A stretch of 64,000 nt of DNA from Dinoroseobacter shibae DFL 12 = DSM 16493 (GCF_000018145.1 NC_009952.1:1550001-1614000); one strand, 5' to 3'; shown: positions 29,873 to 39,661, counted from the stretch's first letter. Notes: generated by a model not told the origin, from the sequence alone. Translations and numbers: made by a program.

Positions 29873-30882
29873 ACGGATTTCCCCTTGAACAGCCCCGTGG
29901 GTTTGAACAGCAGCACAATGATCAGGATGGCGAAACTGACCGCGAACTTGTAATCCGTGGACAGCAACTGCACGAGCCCGTCCGGCTCCAGCGCCTCGGG
30001 CAGCAGGTATTCCAGCACCTTCTTGAACGCGTAGGTGATCGTGACTTCCGAGAAGGCGATCACGAACCCGCCCGCGATGGCGCCCAGCGGACTCCCCAGC
30101 CCCCCGACGATGGCGGCGGCGAAAATCGGCAGCAACAGTTGGAAATAGGTGAAGGGTTTGAACGACTTGTCGAGCCCGTAAAGCGTGCCCGCCACCGTGG
30201 CCAGCGCCGCCACGATCAACCAGGTCACCATCACCACCCGTTCGGGGTTGATGCCGGACAGCAGCGCCAGATCCTCGTTGTCGGAAAACGCCCGCATCGA
30301 TTTGCCCGTGCGCGTCCGGTTCAGAAACCAGAAGAGCAGCGCCACCACAATGACCGCCGTCACCACCGTCAGGCCCTGGGTCGTGCGCAGGGCCAGCCCC
30401 TCGTCGAGGCCCGTCAGGTTGCGGAACTCCCGCGCCGAGATGATGAACCGCTCGCCATCGGCAAAGCGCTGGTCGTCCGGGCCGATGATGAAGCGCACAA
30501 GGGCGTTGGTGACGAACATCACGCCGAGCGAGGCGATCACGAAGATCACCGGTACGGCCTTCTGCTGGCGGTAGAATTTGTATACCAACCGGTCGGTCCC
30601 CACCAGCAGCGCGCCCGTCACCAGGATGCCGAAGGGCAGGGCGAGCAGAGCCGTGGGCAGGGGCCCGAGGCTGATCCCAATGGACTGGAAAGCCCAGGTG
30701 AACAGGATCGTCGCCATGGTCCCGAAGGCCATCGTGTCGCCATGGGCGAAGTTGGAAAACCGCAGGATCCCGTAGATCAGCGTGACACCGAGCGCGCCGA
30801 GCGCCAGTTGGCTCCCATAGGCGGTGGCGGGGACGACAACGAAGTTGAGGAAAGCCACGAGGGCGTTGAGGAAGTCCATCAC
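29869..30882 (-). CDS. livH: Branched-chain amino acid ABC transporter permease LivH
   Basis: 337-aa inner-membrane permease. Blocks: LALGALGVTLIYGILRFSNF, AHGDTMAFGTMATI, KSMRAFSDNEDLALLSGINP and PIFAAAIVGGLGSPLGAIAG. Eight or so transmembrane segments. Overlaps livM by 4 bases and the small secreted-protein gene by 4 bases, so all three are translationally coupled. Confidence 0.93.
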   Translation of the reverse strand: MMDFLNALVAFLNFVVVPATAYGSQLALGALGVTLIYGILRFSNFAHGDTMAFGTMATILFTWAFQSIGISLGPLPTALLALPFGILVTGALLVGTDRLVYKFYRQQKAVPVIFVIASLGVMFVTNALVRFIIGPDDQRFADGERFIISAREFRNLTGLDEGLALRTTQGLTVVTAVIVVALLFWFLNRTRTGKSMRAFSDNEDLALLSGINPERVVMVTWLIVAALATVAGTLYGLDKSFKPFTYFQLLLPIFAAAIVGGLGSPLGAIAGGFVIAFSEVTITYAFKKVLEYLLPEALEPDGLVQLLSTDYKFAVSFAILIIVLLFKPTGLFKGKSV

Positions 30883-31238
30883 AAGGCCTCGCAGGTACCG
30901 GTATAACTCACCATTGTCGGCCCCTCGGCCACATGCACCGAAAGCCGCGCCTCGACCCCGATCAGGGTCAGCATCATCCGCAGACTCTCGCCGTCAAAGA
31001 ACATGGTCCGCTCGTTCGGCCCGGCCTTGAGCACGAACCCCGGATAGGTGCCCGCATCGGTTTCCGCCACGAGCCGCCCGGTGATGAATTGCGTGCCGGT
31101 GGGCAGGCTGATCTGCACGTCAAAGCCGCTTTCGGTGCAGGTCTCGGTTTCCAGGCACTCGGTGTCGAATCGACAGACCGTGTTGGCGGCGGCGAGGCTC
31201 GGCAGAAAAGCCAGCAATGCCAGATAGATGAACCGCAT
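30879..31238 (-). CDS. Small secreted Cys-containing protein inside the liv operon
   Basis: 119-aa protein with a signal peptide (MRFIYLALLAFLPSLAAA, cleavage near residue 18). The mature part has four Cys: C22, C28 and C34 spaced by five residues, and C116 near the end, suggesting disulfides in the periplasm. Beta-strand-rich in appearance, no catalytic motif. It is wedged between livH (4-base overlap) and livF (3-base gap), so it is made with the transporter. Not recognised; it could be an accessory of the binding protein or a passenger. Confidence 0.75.
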   Translation of the reverse strand: MRFIYLALLAFLPSLAAANTVCRFDTECLETETCTESGFDVQISLPTGTQFITGRLVAETDAGTYPGFVLKAGPNERTMFFDGESLRMMLTLIGVEARLSVHVAEGPTMVSYTGTCEAL

Positions 31239-31241
31239 GCC

Positions 31242-32075
31242 TCAGCCCCCCAGGAACGATTTGCGCACATCCGGATCGGCCAGCAGCGCTTGTCCGGTGT
31301 CGGTGTAGCGGTTGCGCCCCTGCACGAGGACATAGCCCTTGTCGGCGATCTCCAGCGCCTGGCGCGCGTTCTGCTCGACCATCAGGATGGAGATGCCTGT
31401 GCGCGCCACCTCGATGATCCGGTCGAAAAGCTCGTCCATCACGATGGGGCTGACCCCGGCGGTCGGCTCGTCCAGCATCAGGACCTGCGGCCGGGTCATC
31501 AGCGCGCGGCCCACGGCGACCTGCTGGCGCTGCCCGCCCGACAGCTCGCCCGCCGCCTGCCTGCGCTTTTCGCGCAGGATCGGGAACAGCTCGTAAACCT
31601 GCTCCATCGTTTCCGAAATGTCGTCCCGGCGCAGGAAGGCGCCCATCTCGAGGTTCTCCTCCACGGTCATGGTGGTGAAGATGTTGTTCACCTGCGGCAC
31701 GAAGGCCATGCCCTTGGCCACGCGCGCCTGGGGGCTGAGGCCGGTGATGTCCTCGCCATCGAGCCGTACGGATCCGGTATGTATGTTCAGCATCCCGAAC
31801 ACAGCCTTCATCGCCGTGGATTTGCCCGCGCCGTTCGGTCCGACGATCACCGCGATCTCGCCGCGGTCCACCGCGAGGGTGCAGTCATGCAGGATATCCG
31901 CGCCGCTGCCATAGCCGCCGGTCATCCCGTCGCCGATCAGGAAGGGCTCGCCCGGATGGGCAGCGCTGCGTCCCTCGGGCGCTGTGCCGGGGGTCAGCGT
32001 GCCGCCGGGGCGCGGGTTGGTGATCGACGCGTCCTTGTTCCCGCGCGCCTCCTGGTAAGGGTTCTGCGCGCTCAT
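31242..32075 (-). CDS. livF: Branched-chain amino acid ABC transporter ATP-binding protein LivF
   Basis: 277-aa ATPase. Walker A VGPNGAGKSTAMKAVFG, Q-loop region FVPQVNNIF, signature ELSGGQRQQVAVGRAL, Walker B VLMLDEPTAGVSP and switch His after it. About 40 residues precede the normal start of the family (E. coli LivF 237 aa); they are rich in Pro and Gly. The 4-base overlap of the start with the livG stop supports this long N-terminus. Confidence 0.93.
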   Translation of the reverse strand: MSAQNPYQEARGNKDASITNPRPGGTLTPGTAPEGRSAAHPGEPFLIGDGMTGGYGSGADILHDCTLAVDRGEIAVIVGPNGAGKSTAMKAVFGMLNIHTGSVRLDGEDITGLSPQARVAKGMAFVPQVNNIFTTMTVEENLEMGAFLRRDDISETMEQVYELFPILREKRRQAAGELSGGQRQQVAVGRALMTRPQVLMLDEPTAGVSPIVMDELFDRIIEVARTGISILMVEQNARQALEIADKGYVLVQGRNRYTDTGQALLADPDVRKSFLGG

Positions 32076-32854
32076 GCCGGCGTCTTTTCCTTGTTCTTCA
32101 GGCCCGTACCGAGATAGGCCTCGATCACCTGCTCGTTGGCCTTGATCTCGTCGATGGTGCCCTCGGCCAGCTTCTTGCCCTCGGCCATGACGATCACCGG
32201 ATCACACAGCTTGCCGATGAAATCCATGTCATGCTCGATCACGCAGAAGGTATAGCCACGCTCCTGGTTCAGCCGCAGGATCGCATCGGCGATGGTGCCC
32301 AGAAGGGTACGGTTCACCCCCGCGCCGACCTCGTCGAGAAACACGATCTTGGCGTCCACCATCATCGTGCGCCCCAGCTCCAGCAGCTTCTTCTGCCCGC
32401 CGGACAGGTTCCCGGCCCGCTCGTCGCGCAGATGATCTATGGTCAGGAATTCAAGCACTTCGTCGGCCTTCTTTCCCAAGGCCGCTTCCTCGCGCGCGAT
32501 CTGGCCGCGCTTGAACCACGCGTTCCACATGGTCTCGCCCGATTGCGCGCCGGGCACCATCATCAGGTTCTCCCGCACGGTCATCGAGCCGAACTCATGG
32601 GCGATCTGAAAGGTCCGCAGCAGCCCCTTGTGAAACAGATCATGGGGCGGCAGGCCGGTGATGTCCTCGCCCAGCATGGTGACCTTGCCGGATGTCGGTT
32701 GAAGATTGCCCGCGATCACATTGAACAACGTGGTCTTTCCGGCGCCGTTGGGTCCCACGAGCCCGGTGATCGAGCCCTCCGCAATCTCCAGCGTGGCGCC
32801 GTCCACGGCTCGAAAGCCGCCGAAATGCTTGTGCAGGTTTTCGACCTTTATCAT
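32072..32854 (-). CDS. livG: Branched-chain amino acid ABC transporter ATP-binding protein LivG
   Basis: 260-aa ATPase partner of LivF. Walker A LVGPNGAGKTTLFNVIAGNL, signature NLSGGQKKLLELGRTM, Walker B IVFLDEVGAGVNRTL (Glu-Val where most have Glu-Pro), H-loop FCVIEHDMDFI. The ATG at 32854 has GAGGG five bases upstream and is chosen over 32866, whose leader is the hairpin at 32874. It follows the substrate-binding protein gene by 59 bases. Confidence 0.92.
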   Translation of the reverse strand: MIKVENLHKHFGGFRAVDGATLEIAEGSITGLVGPNGAGKTTLFNVIAGNLQPTSGKVTMLGEDITGLPPHDLFHKGLLRTFQIAHEFGSMTVRENLMMVPGAQSGETMWNAWFKRGQIAREEAALGKKADEVLEFLTIDHLRDERAGNLSGGQKKLLELGRTMMVDAKIVFLDEVGAGVNRTLLGTIADAILRLNQERGYTFCVIEHDMDFIGKLCDPVIVMAEGKKLAEGTIDEIKANEQVIEAYLGTGLKNKEKTPA

Positions 32855-32869
32855 GGGCGCCCTCATGGA

Positions 32870-32893
32870 AAACAGCCCGGGGATGCCCGGGCT
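32870..32893 (-). terminator. Hairpin between the liv binding-protein gene and livG
   Basis: Minus-strand stem AGCCCGGG (32893-32886) / CCCGGGCT (32881-32874) with a 4-base loop, followed by GTTTT. It sits between the binding-protein stop and livG. Partial termination here would keep binding protein in excess over the membrane parts, a common design for ABC importers. Confidence 0.65.
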
Positions 32894-32913
32894 GCTCTGG
32901 TAATGTCAACCGC

Positions 32914-34101
32914 TCAGCGGAACCGGACAGTCGTGACCTTGCCGTCCTTCATTTCCATCTCGCGGTAATTGCCCGCGGATTCGCCGCCCCCGATCAGCTC
33001 CACCGCCGAGGCGCCGACATAGTCGATCTCGCCCCCTTCGGCGAGGATCTTGAGGCCTTTTGCCAGCTCACCCGGCAAAATCTCTTCGCCCGGCGCGTTG
33101 GCCACGTCCATCACGTGATCCTTGTAGTCGCCCGGCTCGGCGGAGCCTGCCGCTTGCATCGCCAGCATGATCAGAGCCGCGGCATCGTAGCTTTCGGCCG
33201 AGAAGGGCGAGGTCGAATCGTATGCATCGCCCACCATCTCCGCATAGATCCGCTTGCCGTCGCTGTCGGTGCCCGGGTTCTGCCCGAAGGATCCGTCGAT
33301 GTCGGACCCGAAGTTTTCCTCCAGCGCGACGGAGACCATGCCATCCGGCAGCACGAAGGTGTCGAACGCACCGGTGTCGAGCGCGGCCTGGATGATGCCC
33401 GACCCGCCCTGGTCCACGTAGCCCGCCACGACCAGCACCTCGCCGCCCGCAGAGGCCAGCGCGCCGACCTCGGCGGAATAATCCGCCTTGCCGTCCTCAT
33501 GGGCCGCCACGAGAGTCACGGTGCCGCCCGCCTCCTCGAAGGCCGCGGCGAAGCTGTCCGCGAGCCCCTTGCCGTAGTCGTTGTTGGTGTAGGTAACCGC
33601 CACTTCCTTGAAGCCGCGATCCATGATGATCTCGGTCATCACCACACCCTGACGCGCATCCGAGGGTGCCGTGCGGAAGAACAGGCCGTTGTCTTCGACC
33701 GTCGACAGGGCCGGCGAGGTGGCCGAGGGCGAGATCATCACAACTCCGTTCGGCATCGCCACGTTGGACAGGATCGCGCCCGTCGCCCCGGAGCACATCG
33801 CCCCCATTATGCCCTTCACCCCGTCGGAGGTGATCAGCCGCTCGGCGGCAGAGGTCGCCGCACCGGCATCGATGCAGGTGCTGTCGGCCCGGACCGGCGT
33901 GACCGTGGATCCACCAAGCAGCAATCCGCTGTCGGAGACTTCCTTCATCGCCATCTCGGCCCCCATCGCCATGGGCGGCGCCAGCGATTCCAGCGGCCCG
34001 GTGAAGCCCACCGAGATACCGATCTTGATGTCGTTCGATTGCGCGGCGGCGAAGGTCGCCATGGCCACGGTCGCCACGGAGGCGAGAAGCAGCGATTTCA
34101 T
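32914..34101 (-). CDS. Branched-chain amino acid ABC transporter substrate-binding protein
   Basis: 395-aa periplasmic protein of the Leu/Ile/Val-binding type (Peripla_BP_6). Signal peptide of ~21 residues (MKSLLLASVATVAMATFAAA). Mature motifs: DIKIGISVGFTGPLESLAPP, DGVKGIMGAMCSGATGAILS, VAVTYTNNDYGKGLADSF. First gene of the liv operon. The frame opens further upstream, but the ATG at 34101 with GGGAGTT ahead gives a proper signal peptide. Exact amino acid or amide preference cannot be read. Confidence 0.92.
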   Translation of the reverse strand: MKSLLLASVATVAMATFAAAQSNDIKIGISVGFTGPLESLAPPMAMGAEMAMKEVSDSGLLLGGSTVTPVRADSTCIDAGAATSAAERLITSDGVKGIMGAMCSGATGAILSNVAMPNGVVMISPSATSPALSTVEDNGLFFRTAPSDARQGVVMTEIIMDRGFKEVAVTYTNNDYGKGLADSFAAAFEEAGGTVTLVAAHEDGKADYSAEVGALASAGGEVLVVAGYVDQGGSGIIQAALDTGAFDTFVLPDGMVSVALEENFGSDIDGSFGQNPGTDSDGKRIYAEMVGDAYDSTSPFSAESYDAAALIMLAMQAAGSAEPGDYKDHVMDVANAPGEEILPGELAKGLKILAEGGEIDYVGASAVELIGGGESAGNYREMEMKDGKVTTVRFR

Positions 34102-34336
34102 GTGTAACTCCCAAGTTGGATCTTGTTGCCCAGATCGCAGGCTAGAGCGCCAATCGGGGAAAGAAAAGGGGGACAAGGTCGACATTCCCTTGCGGAAACC
34201 GGCTCCGCGGCCCCGGGCTACCCAGAACTGCGTAGGCATCAGTCCTCACATCCCCGTGCGACGCGGGTGGAGGGCTTGGTCCGGGCCGCGCGCCACCTAT
34301 CTGGTATCTCCAGCGCCCCCAATACCGGAGCCCGCC

Positions 34337-35446
34337 ATGATCCGCCTCGTCACCATGATCGCCCTCGGCCTCAGCCTGTTGTCCCCCGCGGCCTGGGCGG
34401 AAACGCTCACCACCTCCGCCGGACCCGTCGAGGTCAAGGAGATCGTGCGCGACCTCGACGAGCCCTGGGCCTTCGGCTTTCTCCCCGAGGGCGGCGTTCT
34501 GATCACCGAGCGGGGCGGCGCGCTGCTGCATATTCGCCCCGACGGGACCCGGACCGAGGTCTCCGGTCTGCCGCGTATCGCCGTGGGCGGGCAGGGTGGC
34601 TTGCTCGACCTGCTGATCCCGGCCGATTTCGCCCAGACCCGCGAGGTCGTCTTCAGCTACTCCCGGCCGCAGGCCCGCGGCGCGGGCACCGCTGTGGCGG
34701 TCGGGCGCTTTTCGGCGGATGGCCGCGCCCTGGAGAACACCCGCACCATCTTCGCGATGGAAGAAGGCACCCGTGGCGGGCGGCATTTCGGCTCCCGCAT
34801 CGTCGAGGGGCGCGACGGGTTTCTCTATGTCACCATCGGCGACCGGGGCGACGATGACAGCGCCCAGAACCTCGCGATCGAAAGCGGCAGCGTCATCCGC
34901 ATCGCCCGCGACGGCGGCATCCCCACCAGCAACCCGTTCACCGGCACCGAGGGCGCGCAGCCCGAGATCTGGTCCTATGGCCACCGCAACCCCCAGGGGG
35001 CGGCCCTGGATTTGCAGGGCAACCTCTGGGTGGTCGAACACGGTGCCCGCGGCGGGGACGAGATCAACCGGGTCGAAATGGGCGCCAATTACGGCTGGCC
35101 GGTGATCTCCTACGGGCGGCATTACTCGGGCCTCAGGATTGGCGAGGGCACAGCCAAACCGGGGATGGAACAGCCGGCCCATTTCTGGGACCCCTCCATT
35201 GCCCCCTCGGGCATGATGATCTACTCCGGCGCGCTCTGGCCCGAATGGGAGGGCGATTTCTTCGTCGGCAGCCTGAAATTCGGCTACCTGTCGCGGCTTG
35301 AGGCAGGCAGCTTCGCGGAAGAAGAGATCACCGGCGACACCACCGCCCGCCTGCGCGATGTGCGCGAAGGGCCCGATGGCGCAATCTGGTTCCTCAGCGT
35401 CGGCAACGGCGCGCTCTACCGCATGAGCCCGGCGGAGCGCAGCTAG
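34337..35446 (+). CDS. PQQ-dependent aldose sugar dehydrogenase family protein (exported)
   Basis: 369-aa six-bladed beta-propeller of the glucose/sorbosone dehydrogenase family, likely periplasmic and PQQ-linked. Signal peptide of ~22 residues ending SPAAWAE. Motifs: DEPWAFGFLPEGGVLITERG, GGQGGLLDLLIP, YVTIGDRGD, IWSYGHRNPQGAALD, VEHGARGGDEIN, GANYGWPVISYG and the SIAPSGMMIYSG active-site stretch. Divergent from the liv operon; converges on the next gene with 17 bases between. The real substrate is unknown. Confidence 0.88.
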   Translation: MIRLVTMIALGLSLLSPAAWAETLTTSAGPVEVKEIVRDLDEPWAFGFLPEGGVLITERGGALLHIRPDGTRTEVSGLPRIAVGGQGGLLDLLIPADFAQTREVVFSYSRPQARGAGTAVAVGRFSADGRALENTRTIFAMEEGTRGGRHFGSRIVEGRDGFLYVTIGDRGDDDSAQNLAIESGSVIRIARDGGIPTSNPFTGTEGAQPEIWSYGHRNPQGAALDLQGNLWVVEHGARGGDEINRVEMGANYGWPVISYGRHYSGLRIGEGTAKPGMEQPAHFWDPSIAPSGMMIYSGALWPEWEGDFFVGSLKFGYLSRLEAGSFAEEEITGDTTARLRDVREGPDGAIWFLSVGNGALYRMSPAERS

Positions 35447-35463
35447 CCCCGCCGGATCCGTGC

Positions 35464-36033
35464 TCAGCCCCTGCGCCGCTTGGCAGCACCGAGCGCGCCG
35501 AGACCGCCCAGCAGCAGCAGCGCAGGCATCGGCAGCGGAACCGCAGCCGTGTCGATGCGCATATCGTCATAGCCGAAGCCCGACGGTTCGTTCACCGGGG
35601 TCAGCCACACGCTGGTGGCCTTGTCGAGCCCGGCGATGGTGTAGAAATCCTTCGTGTTCGACACGCTGTCGAACCCGGTAAAGGTGTCGGTCACGATCCC
35701 CGCCGCCGTCGTGAAACTCAGCATGAGGGAGGACGCGCTGCCGCCCTCGTCGGACACGATGTTCATCGAGAACTGCGAGGTCGCGTTGGGGAACACCACC
35801 TCCAGCGCGTTCTGGCAATCCCCCGGCACACAGGACAACACATAAGTCGTGCGCGGGTTGGGCGTGTCGTTGAAGATCCGCACCTCCGCCGGGGCCGTTG
35901 TGTTGAAGGTGAAGCCGTCCACGACCAGGCTCTGTCCGTTGAGGCTGGTGGCCAGCCCCTCGAAATCCACCGAGGCGGCGGCGACAGGCCCCGCCAGCGC
36001 CAAGGCGCACAATGCACTCGTTAATAGTTTCAT
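35464..36033 (-). CDS. Secreted protein with VPLPA-type C-terminal sorting signal
   Basis: 189 aa. Signal peptide MKLLTSALCALALAGPVAAA; a beta-rich body with one Cys pair (SCVPGDC); then the C-terminal tripartite signal: VPLPMPA, a hydrophobic helix and AKRRRG. This is the PEP-CTERM-like VPLPA class, processed by exosortase-type enzymes in Rhodobacteraceae. The body resembles PEP-CTERM proteins that bind sugars or form exopolymer, but no exact match is known to me. The ATG at 36033 with AAGGAG ahead is used. No exosortase is in the window. Confidence 0.8.
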   Translation of the reverse strand: MKLLTSALCALALAGPVAAASVDFEGLATSLNGQSLVVDGFTFNTTAPAEVRIFNDTPNPRTTYVLSCVPGDCQNALEVVFPNATSQFSMNIVSDEGGSASSLMLSFTTAAGIVTDTFTGFDSVSNTKDFYTIAGLDKATSVWLTPVNEPSGFGYDDMRIDTAAVPLPMPALLLLGGLGALGAAKRRRG

Positions 36034-36123
36034 GATCAATTCTCCTTGGTCACAGCCCGCCAAAATCGGCGAGCGTGGCCAGGATCGCACCGAACCCGTC
36101 AGCGGGCCGTCATGCAGGCGTTG

Positions 36124-37143
36124 TCAAACCGACAGCCGCCCGGCCTGCGACCCGCGTTCGCGGTAAGGGGTGGTATTGTATTGCGACCGGTAGCATTTGG
36201 AGAAATGCGAGGGCGAGGTGAAGCCGCAGGCAAGTGCGACGTTGATCACGCTCATATCCGTCTGCATCAACAGGTTGCGCGCCTTCTGCAACCGCAATTC
36301 CATGTAGTATCGCTTGGGCGAGCGGTTCAGGTAGCGGCGGAACAACCGCTCCAGCTGCCGCGTGCTCATGCCGATATCCGAGGCCAGAACTGACGGGCTG
36401 ATCGGCTCTTCGATATTGGCCTCCATCATCTGGATCACCTTGCTCAGCCGCGGATGGCGCACCCCGATCCGCGTCGGCGTGGACAGCCGCTGGGTGTCCT
36501 GGTCGGTGCGAATGCTGGTGTAGATCAGCTGGTCGGCCACCGCATTGGCCAGATCCTCCCCATGGTCGTCGGCGATGATCTTCAGCATCAGGTCGATCGA
36601 TGCCGTGCCCCCCGCCGTGGTGTAGCGGTTCCCGTCCATCACGAAGACCGACTTGGTCAGCTCAATCTCTTCGAATTCTTCGAGAAAGCTGTCGTGGTTC
36701 TCCCAGTGGATCGTCGCGCGCCTGCCATCCAGCAGTCCCGCCTTGGCCAGCGTATAGCCCGCCGTGCACAGCCCCGCCGTGACCACGCCGCGCCGCGCCT
36801 CCCGCCGTACCCAGTTCAGCAATGCCTTTGACGAGGCCGATTTCACATCGATCCCGCCGCACAGGAACACCACGTCATCGCGGCTCAGTTCTTCGAGATC
36901 CATGTCCAGCTTGAAGCCGACCCCGGCCGAGCAATAGGCGATCTCGCCCCCTTCGCCCGCCAGCCGCCACTCATAGAGCGCCTCGCCCGCCATCCGGTTG
37001 GCGATCCGCAAGGCCTCCACCGCCGAGGCGAAGCACAGCATGGTGAAATTCTCCAGCAGCACGAAGACATACCGCTTCGGCTTGGCGACCGGACCAAGCG
37101 ACGGGCGGCGCGCGTCGGGCTGTTCTGGCGGAGGCAAGGTCAT
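36124..37143 (-). CDS. GlxA-family transcriptional regulator (DJ-1/PfpI + AraC)
   Basis: 339-aa regulator with an N-terminal DJ-1/PfpI-like domain ([52 protein letters not shown]) and a C-terminal AraC HTH pair ([37 protein letters not shown]). Relatives control glycine betaine, carnitine or arginine catabolism in response to a bound small molecule. A start at 37203 is also possible; 37143 fits the family. It stands alone and is divergent from the DAHP synthase gene. Confidence 0.9.
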   Translation of the reverse strand: MTLPPPEQPDARRPSLGPVAKPKRYVFVLLENFTMLCFASAVEALRIANRMAGEALYEWRLAGEGGEIAYCSAGVGFKLDMDLEELSRDDVVFLCGGIDVKSASSKALLNWVRREARRGVVTAGLCTAGYTLAKAGLLDGRRATIHWENHDSFLEEFEEIELTKSVFVMDGNRYTTAGGTASIDLMLKIIADDHGEDLANAVADQLIYTSIRTDQDTQRLSTPTRIGVRHPRLSKVIQMMEANIEEPISPSVLASDIGMSTRQLERLFRRYLNRSPKRYYMELRLQKARNLLMQTDMSVINVALACGFTSPSHFSKCYRSQYNTTPYRERGSQAGRLSV

Positions 37144-37317
37144 CAAGGCCGTCTCACGTTTCGTGTCACGAGACAGGATTTGGGCCGTCGGTGCAATGCC
37201 CACCGGCCCCGCGCGGGCCGAATTCCGCAGGAATCAGCGGCACAATGCGCATTGGCAAGCCGGGATCGGTCCAGTAAGCAAGCATCCTGTTGGCCGCGCA
37301 ACCTGTGGAGGAAAGCA

Positions 37318-38694
37318 ATGACCAAGGCGTGGAGCAAATCTGACTGGCGCACAAAGCCCCGGATTCAGATGCCCGAGTATATGGACCCGGCGGCCCTGGC
37401 CGCGGTGGAGGCCCGGCTCACCCAGTATCCGCCCCTCGTCTTTGCCGGCGAGGCCCGCTCCCTGCGGCGCGAGCTGGCCGATGTGGCCAATGGCAAGGGC
37501 TTCCTGCTCCAGGGTGGTGACTGCGCCGAGAGCTTCGGTGAATTCGGCGCGGATCTCATTCGCGACACCTTCAAGGTGATGTTGCAGATGGCGATGGTGC
37601 TCACCTATGGCGCCAAGGTTCCTGTGGTCAAGGTTGGCCGCATGGCGGGGCAATTCGCCAAGCCGCGCTCCGCACCCACCGAGGTGAAGGAGGGCGTCGA
37701 GCTGCCCAGCTACCGCGGCGATATCATCAACGATCTCGACTTCACGCCCGAGAGCCGCATCCCGAACCCCGAAAAGATGCTGCAGGCCTACACCCAGGCG
37801 GCCGCGACGCTCAACCTGCTGCGCGCGTTTTCCAAGGGCGGCTATGCCGACATCCACCAGGTCCACGCCTGGACGCTGGGCTTCACCGACCGCGACGAGG
37901 CCGAGAAATATCGCGAAATGGCGACCCGCATCGCCGATGCGCTGGATTTCATGAAATCCGCGGGCCTGACCTCCGAGAACAATTCCGAACTGGCGACGGT
38001 GGATTTCTACACCTCCCACGAGGCGCTCCTGCTGGAATACGAAGAGGCACTCTGCCGGATCGACACGACCACCGGCCTGCCGCTGGCGGGGTCGGGCCAC
38101 ATGCTGTGGATCGGTGATCGCACCCGGCAGCCGGACGGGGCCCATGTTACCTTCTGCGCGGGCGTGCAGAACCCGATCGGGCTGAAATGCGGCCCCTCGA
38201 TCACCACCGACGACCTCAAGGTGCTGATGGCGCGGCTCAATCCGAAAAACGAGGCCGGGCGACTGACGCTCATTGCGCGCTTCGGGGCGGGCTCTGTCGG
38301 TGATCACCTGCCGCGTCTGGTCAAGGCCGTTCAGGAGGAAGGCGCCAACGTGGTCTGGTCCTGCGATCCCATGCACGGCAACACGATCAAGAGCGCGTCG
38401 GGCTACAAGACCCGGCCCTTCGAGAGCGTGCTGCGCGAGGTGCAGGAGTTCTTCGCCGTCCATAACGCCGAGGGCACCTATCCCGGCGGCGTGCATTTCG
38501 AGATGACCGGCAAGGACGTGACCGAATGCACCGGCGGGGTACGCGCGGTCTCGGACGAAGACCTCTCCAGCCGCTATCACACCGCCTGCGATCCGCGCCT
38601 GAACGCGAGCCAGGCGCTGGAGCTGGCCTTCCTCGTCGCCGAGGAAATCGAAACCCATCGCGGGGCGACCGGCGCGGCCAAGCGCACCGCCTGA
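37318..38694 (+). CDS. Class II 3-deoxy-7-phosphoheptulonate (DAHP) synthase
   Basis: 458-aa plant-type DAHP synthase, first step of the shikimate pathway (PEP + erythrose-4-P). Motifs: [95 protein letters not shown] and [11 protein letters not shown]. Length normal for class II. GTGGAGGAAAG precedes the ATG. A hairpin follows the stop. Confidence 0.95.
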   Translation: MTKAWSKSDWRTKPRIQMPEYMDPAALAAVEARLTQYPPLVFAGEARSLRRELADVANGKGFLLQGGDCAESFGEFGADLIRDTFKVMLQMAMVLTYGAKVPVVKVGRMAGQFAKPRSAPTEVKEGVELPSYRGDIINDLDFTPESRIPNPEKMLQAYTQAAATLNLLRAFSKGGYADIHQVHAWTLGFTDRDEAEKYREMATRIADALDFMKSAGLTSENNSELATVDFYTSHEALLLEYEEALCRIDTTTGLPLAGSGHMLWIGDRTRQPDGAHVTFCAGVQNPIGLKCGPSITTDDLKVLMARLNPKNEAGRLTLIARFGAGSVGDHLPRLVKAVQEEGANVVWSCDPMHGNTIKSASGYKTRPFESVLREVQEFFAVHNAEGTYPGGVHFEMTGKDVTECTGGVRAVSDEDLSSRYHTACDPRLNASQALELAFLVAEEIETHRGATGAAKRTA

Positions 38695-38714
38695 TCCGAC
38701 CTGCGATCCAGGGC

Positions 38715-38748
38715 AACGCGCCGCCGTCCCGACAGGGGCGGCGGCGTT
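38715..38748 (+). terminator. Terminator between DAHP synthase and the PAS gene
   Basis: Stem AACGC-(G)-CCGCCG-T-CCC (38715-38730) / GGGG-CGGCGGCGTT (38735-38748) with a GACA loop. It lies between converging genes and could serve both strands; only a short T-run follows. Confidence 0.65.
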
Positions 38749-38772
38749 GTCATGTCGGGTCCTGGGGGCAGG

Positions 38773-39510
38773 TTACTTGATGACCCTCAGGTAGCCAGGC
38801 AGGGACTGCGCCGGTGCCACTTCGGCAGCAGGGGCCGATGTCGGGGTGCCATAGCGCGCCGCAGGCTCGTGGAAGCCTTCGAGCACCCGGTCCTGAGCAC
38901 GCACCTTGGGGCGGCGCAGGGCAGGCTGCCCGGTCTCGGTTGGGGCAGGCAGCGGCGTGGAGCGCGATTGTGTGACCTGGAACCGGTAGGGCGGCGACAG
39001 GATCGCGCCCTGGGCGACAAGACAACCGAGCGCCCGGGTCACGTTGCCATCATCGTCCAGCAACGGCAGGATCAGCAGCTCCGCATGGGTCGTCTCGGCC
39101 CCCGGGCTGCGCGATTGCAGGGTCAGCTCCAGCGACGACGGGCTGCGGAATACGTTCTCGATCATCGGCAGCAGCTTGTTGCGCTGGGTGTGGTTGAACA
39201 CCGCACTGAGGGGCATGCCGCGCACCTCCATGCCCATCAGGTCGTTCAAGTGCCCCCCCGCGACCCGGAACCGCGCCAGGCCCGGCGCGATTTCTTCGAG
39301 GATGAACGCATAGGGCAATGCCCCCTCGATCCGACGCGGGTCGATATCGGCGCGCCGGGGCAGGGCATCCCCGTCACGCATGCTTTCCCAGTAGTCCATG
39401 ACATCCAGCAGGATCTTGCTGCGCAAAGTGACCTTCTTCTTGTTCAGAGACACGATGGTATTATCCGCTTGGGTTACGTGGTCGCTTACATTCGATACGT
39501 GGTCCGGCAC
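38773..39510 (-). CDS. PAS-domain protein (PAS_5 family)
   Basis: 245-aa soluble protein. Residues ~27-170 match the PAS_5 (DUF1457) fold: LDVMDYWESMRDGDALPRRA, IEGALPYAFILEEIAPGLAR, FRVAGGHLNDLMGMEVRGMP and LLILPLLDDDGNVTRALGCL. The C-terminal ~70 residues are Pro/Ala-rich and disordered. No kinase or HTH domain, so it would act by protein contacts; some alphaproteobacterial PAS_5 proteins influence cell cycle or polarity. The 150-base gap upstream is AT-rich. Confidence 0.8.
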   Translation of the reverse strand: MPDHVSNVSDHVTQADNTIVSLNKKKVTLRSKILLDVMDYWESMRDGDALPRRADIDPRRIEGALPYAFILEEIAPGLARFRVAGGHLNDLMGMEVRGMPLSAVFNHTQRNKLLPMIENVFRSPSSLELTLQSRSPGAETTHAELLILPLLDDDGNVTRALGCLVAQGAILSPPYRFQVTQSRSTPLPAPTETGQPALRRPKVRAQDRVLEGFHEPAARYGTPTSAPAAEVAPAQSLPGYLRVIK

Positions 39511-39661
39511 CTGGAACTCCTCACGCCGGCAAACAGAACACGCCGGAGTTGTCGAAGCGAGTGTCCGATGTTAACGGTTACTCGCATAATGATTACTGAT
39601 ATCTTAATAGTCCGGAATTCTCGAAAATTACATGTGAAAAAATCACCGATGGTTAACTCCC

